Below, in pieces: positions 6,773 to 8,920 of a DNA stretch of 8,920 bases. The notes beneath the pieces are model-generated. The model ran no database searches. It was not told the origin of the DNA and saw only the letters and a list, made by a program, of their open reading frames with translations. Positions within the stretch are counted from its first letter, which is position 1. Each line of letters starts with the position of its first letter. Made by a program: the position numbers and the translations under genes. Source of the stretch: Planctomycetota bacterium (lineage in GTDB: Bacteria > Planctomycetota > UBA8108). The stretch spans positions 1 through 8,920 of the forward strand of contig JAKUSY010000099.1 in NCBI GenBank assembly GCA_022451445.1. Reading direction: 5' to 3'.

Positions 6773-7327
6773 TCAAGAATCCCCGGAGCGGCCTGGAGGC
6801 CCACTCCCGGCGGCCTCCCCACGCTCGCTGTATTCCTTCTCCAGTTCACGCAGCATCTTCTTCGCAACGAGCTTCTCAGTGGTATTGAGATGGCGCAGGA
6901 ACAGCACTCCATTCAGATGGTCAAATTCATGCTGGAAGATACGGGACTCGATATCGCACAACTCCTCCCTGCGCATTTCCCCGGAGAGCTCCTGGAACTC
7001 GGCAAGGATCTCATCCGGACGACTCACCTTCCCCTTGACCTCGGGAACCGAGAGGCAGCCCTCCTCTTCAACAAGGTAATCCTCCCCCCTGTCGATGATA
7101 CGGGGATTGATGAAAACCCTCTCACCGGAGCGGTCCTCTTCTCCCAGGCAGTTGAAGATGAACAGCCTCACGCCCCAGCCCACCTGGGGAGCGGCCAATC
7201 CCACCCCGCTCTCGCGGTACATCAGCTCGAACATCTCCGAGGTCTTCTCCCTCAGCTCCCCGTCGATCCGCTCCAGGGGCCTGGCGGTTTTGAGGAGAAT
7301 GGGATCCGGATAGTAAACGAGCTGCAT
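6773..7327 (-). CDS. def: Peptide deformylase
   Basis: The 184-residue product removes the N-formyl group from nascent proteins (EC 3.5.1.88), a metal enzyme acting at the ribosome exit. All three family motifs are intact: GVGLAAPQVG (41-50, with Gln48), EGCLSVP (89-95, metal ligand Cys91) and QHEFDH (132-137, ligands His133 and His137, catalytic Glu134). The N-terminus LVYYPDPILL is typical. After residue about 168 there is a short Gly/Pro/Ser-rich tail with no known role. The start is ATG 7327, chosen for a GGGAGG ribosome binding site 7 bases upstream. The frame stays open to an ATG at 7429, but those 34 extra residues match no deformylase and lack a ribosome binding site. It is upstream of ribF with a 6-base gap, so the two form an operon. 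The usual partner fmt is not seen. Confidence 0.97.
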   Translation of the reverse strand: MQLVYYPDPILLKTARPLERIDGELREKTSEMFELMYRESGVGLAAPQVGWGVRLFIFNCLGEEDRSGERVFINPRIIDRGEDYLVEEEGCLSVPEVKGKVSRPDEILAEFQELSGEMRREELCDIESRIFQHEFDHLNGVLFLRHLNTTEKLVAKKMLRELEKEYSERGEAAGSGPPGRSGDS

Positions 7328-7334
7328 CAGGTAA

Positions 7335-7340
7335 CCTCCC
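7335..7340 (-). promoter_or_regulatory. def ribosome binding site (GGGAGG)
   Basis: Read on the minus strand, GGGAGG is followed by the 7-base spacer TTACCTG and then the ATG at 7327. It decides the start of def against the upstream in-frame ATG at 7429. Confidence 0.85.
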
Positions 7341-7390
7341 GGCCCGGGAAAAACGCATTCATCGGACAACTCCGAAGCGAAAGACGCGCT

Positions 7391-7414
7391 TTCCCGCCAG
7401 GAATTCCGCAGGAA
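7391..7414. other. Two back-to-back TTCC/GGAA dyads in the def leader
   Basis: TTCC-N5-GGAA (7391-7403) is followed directly by TTCC-N3-GGAA (7404-7414), and the junction forms the 8-bp palindrome GGAATTCC (7400-7407). It lies between the candidate def promoter and the def ribosome binding site. It could be an operator or a pair of small alternative hairpins in the leader mRNA. The arms are only 4 bp, so chance is possible. Confidence 0.35.
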
Positions 7415-7459
7415 AAGAAGTCTGTCCATCGTCGGTAAGATGGTTCTAATCAGGTCGTT

Positions 7460-7465
7460 AGTATA
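7460..7465 (-). promoter_or_regulatory. Candidate -10 element for the def-ribF operon
   Basis: On the minus strand this reads TATACT, five of six bases of the sigma-70 -10 consensus, in an AT-rich pocket of a GC-rich region. No good -35 is found at 16-18 bp spacing (the 17-bp position reads ACCTGC). If used, it would give a def leader of roughly 125 bases that contains the double dyad. It is the best candidate in the gap but weak. Confidence 0.3.
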
Positions 7466-7485
7466 TCCATGATCGTCGCCTCGCA

Positions 7486-7500
7486 GGTTAAATCTTTACC
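7486..7500. promoter_or_regulatory. Imperfect 15-bp palindrome, possible shared operator
   Basis: GGTTAAATCTTTACC has matching half-sites, GGT-N-AA and TT-N-ACC, around a central AAATCTT core, with five of seven arm positions symmetric. It lies about where the def -35 should be and ends 10 bases before the TTGAAA of the opposite promoter. That is a suitable place for a regulator of both divergent units. No regulator family is identified. Confidence 0.3.
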
Positions 7501-7510
7501 ACCCGGTTCC

Positions 7511-7540
7511 TTGAAAAGCTGCCCGTCGCCTGCTTATTCT
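7511..7540 (+). promoter_or_regulatory. Candidate sigma-70 promoter for the lipoprotein gene
   Basis: TTGAAA (7511-7516, five of six -35 bases) is separated by 18 bp from TATTCT (7535-7540, four of six -10 bases). Transcription would begin near 7547 and leave a leader of about 26 bases before the ribosome binding site and TTG 7573. This position fits that start codon better than a later one. Confidence 0.45.
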
Positions 7541-7562
7541 AAGTCCTGACGGTAAAAATCCT

Positions 7563-7566
7563 GGAG
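7563..7566 (+). promoter_or_regulatory. Probable ribosome binding site (GGAG) of the lipoprotein gene
   Basis: GGAG lies 6 bases before TTG 7573. It supports that start over GTG 7615, which has only a weak GAG upstream, and over ATG 7669, which would leave no positively charged signal-peptide end. Confidence 0.55.
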
Positions 7567-7572
7567 AACAAC

Positions 7573-8920
7573 TTGAGACCCCCATTCACAATCATCACCG
7601 AGTACGGCAGACCGGTGGGAAGAGTCCCTGGCGGACGCCTGGGGCGGGCCCCATCCCTGCCTCTTCTCATGGGTCTCTTCGCGGTTGCCCTCACACTCGC
7701 CGGCTGCCGGCAGCCGCGGCAGGCCACCACCCTTCCAGGGGCCAGGGCGGAAATCGTGGTACGGCCGGAAAAGGTATTCCACGGCAGCGAGGTCCAGCTC
7801 GAGGCTGTGCTCGCCCTGCCGCGCAGGGCCTCCTACACCTGGAAGGCCTCCTCAGGAAAGCTGCTCTCCAACGGATCGAGGCTGGTCTACTGGGAGGCCC
7901 CGGGCGGGGGGAGGAATTGCGAGCTTACCGTCACGGTCAGGCTGGAGGATTCCAGCGCCGGGCCCATCAGCACCAGGAAGGCCATCTCCATCAGAACGCC
8001 GGCCACCGGGGGCATGGTCTTCATTCCGGGCGGCTCCTTCATGATGGGCGACAACCTGACCGACATCGAACGCGCTGATTTCATCCAGACCGGCCAGAAC
8101 ATGGCCGACAAGCCCGCCCACAAGGTTCGCCTGACCCCCTACTGGATCGATCGGCAGAGGGTGACGAACATCCAGTTCGCCCGCTTTCTCCAGGCAGCCC
8201 TCGCCGAGGGAATCCTGACCGTCAGCAGAGCGGCTGTGATGGGACAGCAGCGCGGCGGCGGCCTCGTCCCCTTCCTGAGATTCTCCTATGAAGATCTCGC
8301 AGGTCTTGATTTTACCGAGCCCAGGCTCGCCCGGATGATCTCCTGGAATGGGGAACGATTCCAGGTAGCGAAAGAGCACGAGCTCCTGCCGGCCGTAGAT
8401 GTCACCTGGGCCGGCGCGAAGGCCTACGCTCTCTTCCACGGCAAGACGCTGCCGACGGAGGCCCAGTGGGAATTCGCCGCGCGTGGAAACGACTCCCGGC
8501 GCTACCCCTGGGGCAACGACCTTCTCACCCCCCGCCACGCCAACCTGAACCACCTCTGGGGCAAGAAGCTCTTTCCCGTGGGCACCTTCAGCCCCCTCGG
8601 CGACAGCCCCTTCGGCGTCCAGGAGATGATCGGAGGCGTATTCGAGTGGGTCAACGACTGGTACAACCCCAGCTACTACGCGGACAACTACTCCCCCGGC
8701 GTGATCGCCGATCCTCGCGGACCGCATTGGGGACATGACAGGTCCATCCGCGGAATCCCCTCCTCGTATTTCATCACCGGCGCCGACTTTGAGGCCATCC
8801 CCACGACCTTTCGCTATTCCTGGTTCCTGGAGCTGCCTATCGGAAATGGTTTCGCCAACGCGAAAACAGGCTTCCGGACTGTCCTGAATCACTCCCCCCG
8901 GCCTGTTCGAAGGCGAGGAA
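7573..8920 (+). CDS. Secreted lipoprotein with Ig-like and FGE/SUMF1-type domains (3' partial)
   Basis: The frame is open from an in-frame TAA at 7540 to the window end, giving 449 residues from TTG 7573. An Arg-rich n-region and a hydrophobic stretch lead to the lipobox LAGC with Cys45, so the protein is probably lipid-anchored. Residues 60-140 resemble an Ig/PKD-like sandwich (YTWKASSG, then YWEAP and CELTVTVRLED). From 146 the FGE-sulfatase (SUMF1) fold is clear: GGMVFIPGGSFMMGDN, PAHKVRLTPYWID (181-193), VTNIQFARF, DVTWAGAKAY (276-285), LPTEAQWEFAARG (293-305), YPWGND (311-316), GGVFEWVNDWY (354-364) and GFRT (434-437). Family GNVWEW reads GGVFEW, RGGSW reads RGIPS, and no cysteine follows residue 116, so the two FGE catalytic cysteines are absent. 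It is unlikely to make formylglycine, and a binding or other role is open. The start could also be GTG 7615. Confidence 0.85.
   Translation, partial: MRPPFTIITEYGRPVGRVPGGRLGRAPSLPLLMGLFAVALTLAGCRQPRQATTLPGARAEIVVRPEKVFHGSEVQLEAVLALPRRASYTWKASSGKLLSNGSRLVYWEAPGGGRNCELTVTVRLEDSSAGPISTRKAISIRTPATGGMVFIPGGSFMMGDNLTDIERADFIQTGQNMADKPAHKVRLTPYWIDRQRVTNIQFARFLQAALAEGILTVSRAAVMGQQRGGGLVPFLRFSYEDLAGLDFTEPRLARMISWNGERFQVAKEHELLPAVDVTWAGAKAYALFHGKTLPTEAQWEFAARGNDSRRYPWGNDLLTPRHANLNHLWGKKLFPVGTFSPLGDSPFGVQEMIGGVFEWVNDWYNPSYYADNYSPGVIADPRGPHWGHDRSIRGIPSSYFITGADFEAIPTTFRYSWFLELPIGNGFANAKTGFRTVLNHSPRPVRRRG

Noticed and set aside
7328..7429. N-terminal extension of def from ATG 7429
   Set aside because: The 34 extra residues have no counterpart in deformylases and no ribosome binding site precedes them, while ATG 7327 has GGGAGG at ideal distance.
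7852..8892. Minus-strand open frame opposite the lipoprotein gene (346 residues)
   Set aside because: The plus strand encodes a recognisable FGE-type domain through this region, so this is a shadow.

Overview
This is a GC-rich bacterial chromosomal segment that is mostly housekeeping. Its core is a complete glycine cleavage cluster on the + strand, in the order gcvT, gcvH, gcvPA, gcvPB, with the P-protein split into two subunits. The split P-protein, a lipoprotein with a sulfatase-modifying-factor (FGE-type) domain, and a DUF1080-like jelly-roll protein together suggest an environmental, Gram-negative, Planctomycetota-like or related deep-branching phylum. This placement is a hunch from gene content and protein style, and the sequence does not settle it.

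Layout: bases 1-1086 hold the 3' part of an unidentified gene. Its product has a proline-rich repeat linker, a probable beta-sandwich domain, and a highly charged tail ending in acidic and Phe residues. Bases 1157-5759 are gcvT, gcvH, gcvPA and gcvPB, with gaps of 131 bp, 48 bp and a 4-bp ATGA overlap. Bases 5756-7327 are a convergent minus-strand pair, def (upstream) and ribF (downstream), 6 bp apart; the ribF stop codon overlaps the gcvPB stop codon. Bases 7328-7572 are a divergent control region with candidate promoters in both directions and two dyad-symmetric elements. Bases 7573-8920 are the start of a secreted lipoprotein with an Ig-like domain followed by an FGE-type domain; it runs off the window.

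How the genes work together: GcvPA and GcvPB decarboxylate glycine with PLP, GcvH carries the aminomethyl group on lipoyl-lysine 63, and GcvT releases ammonia and makes 5,10-methylene-tetrahydrofolate. The fourth component, dihydrolipoamide dehydrogenase, and the lipoylation enzymes are not in the window. No glycine riboswitch was recognised in either leader. Def removes the formyl group from new proteins, and RibF makes FMN and FAD; neither has a direct regulatory link to the gcv cluster that can be seen here.

I see no clear new multi-gene system. The points most worth a second look are the FGE-type lipoprotein that lacks the catalytic cysteines in the visible domain, the modular first protein with its acidic-aromatic C-terminus, the divergent control region, and the gcvT-gcvH hairpin.
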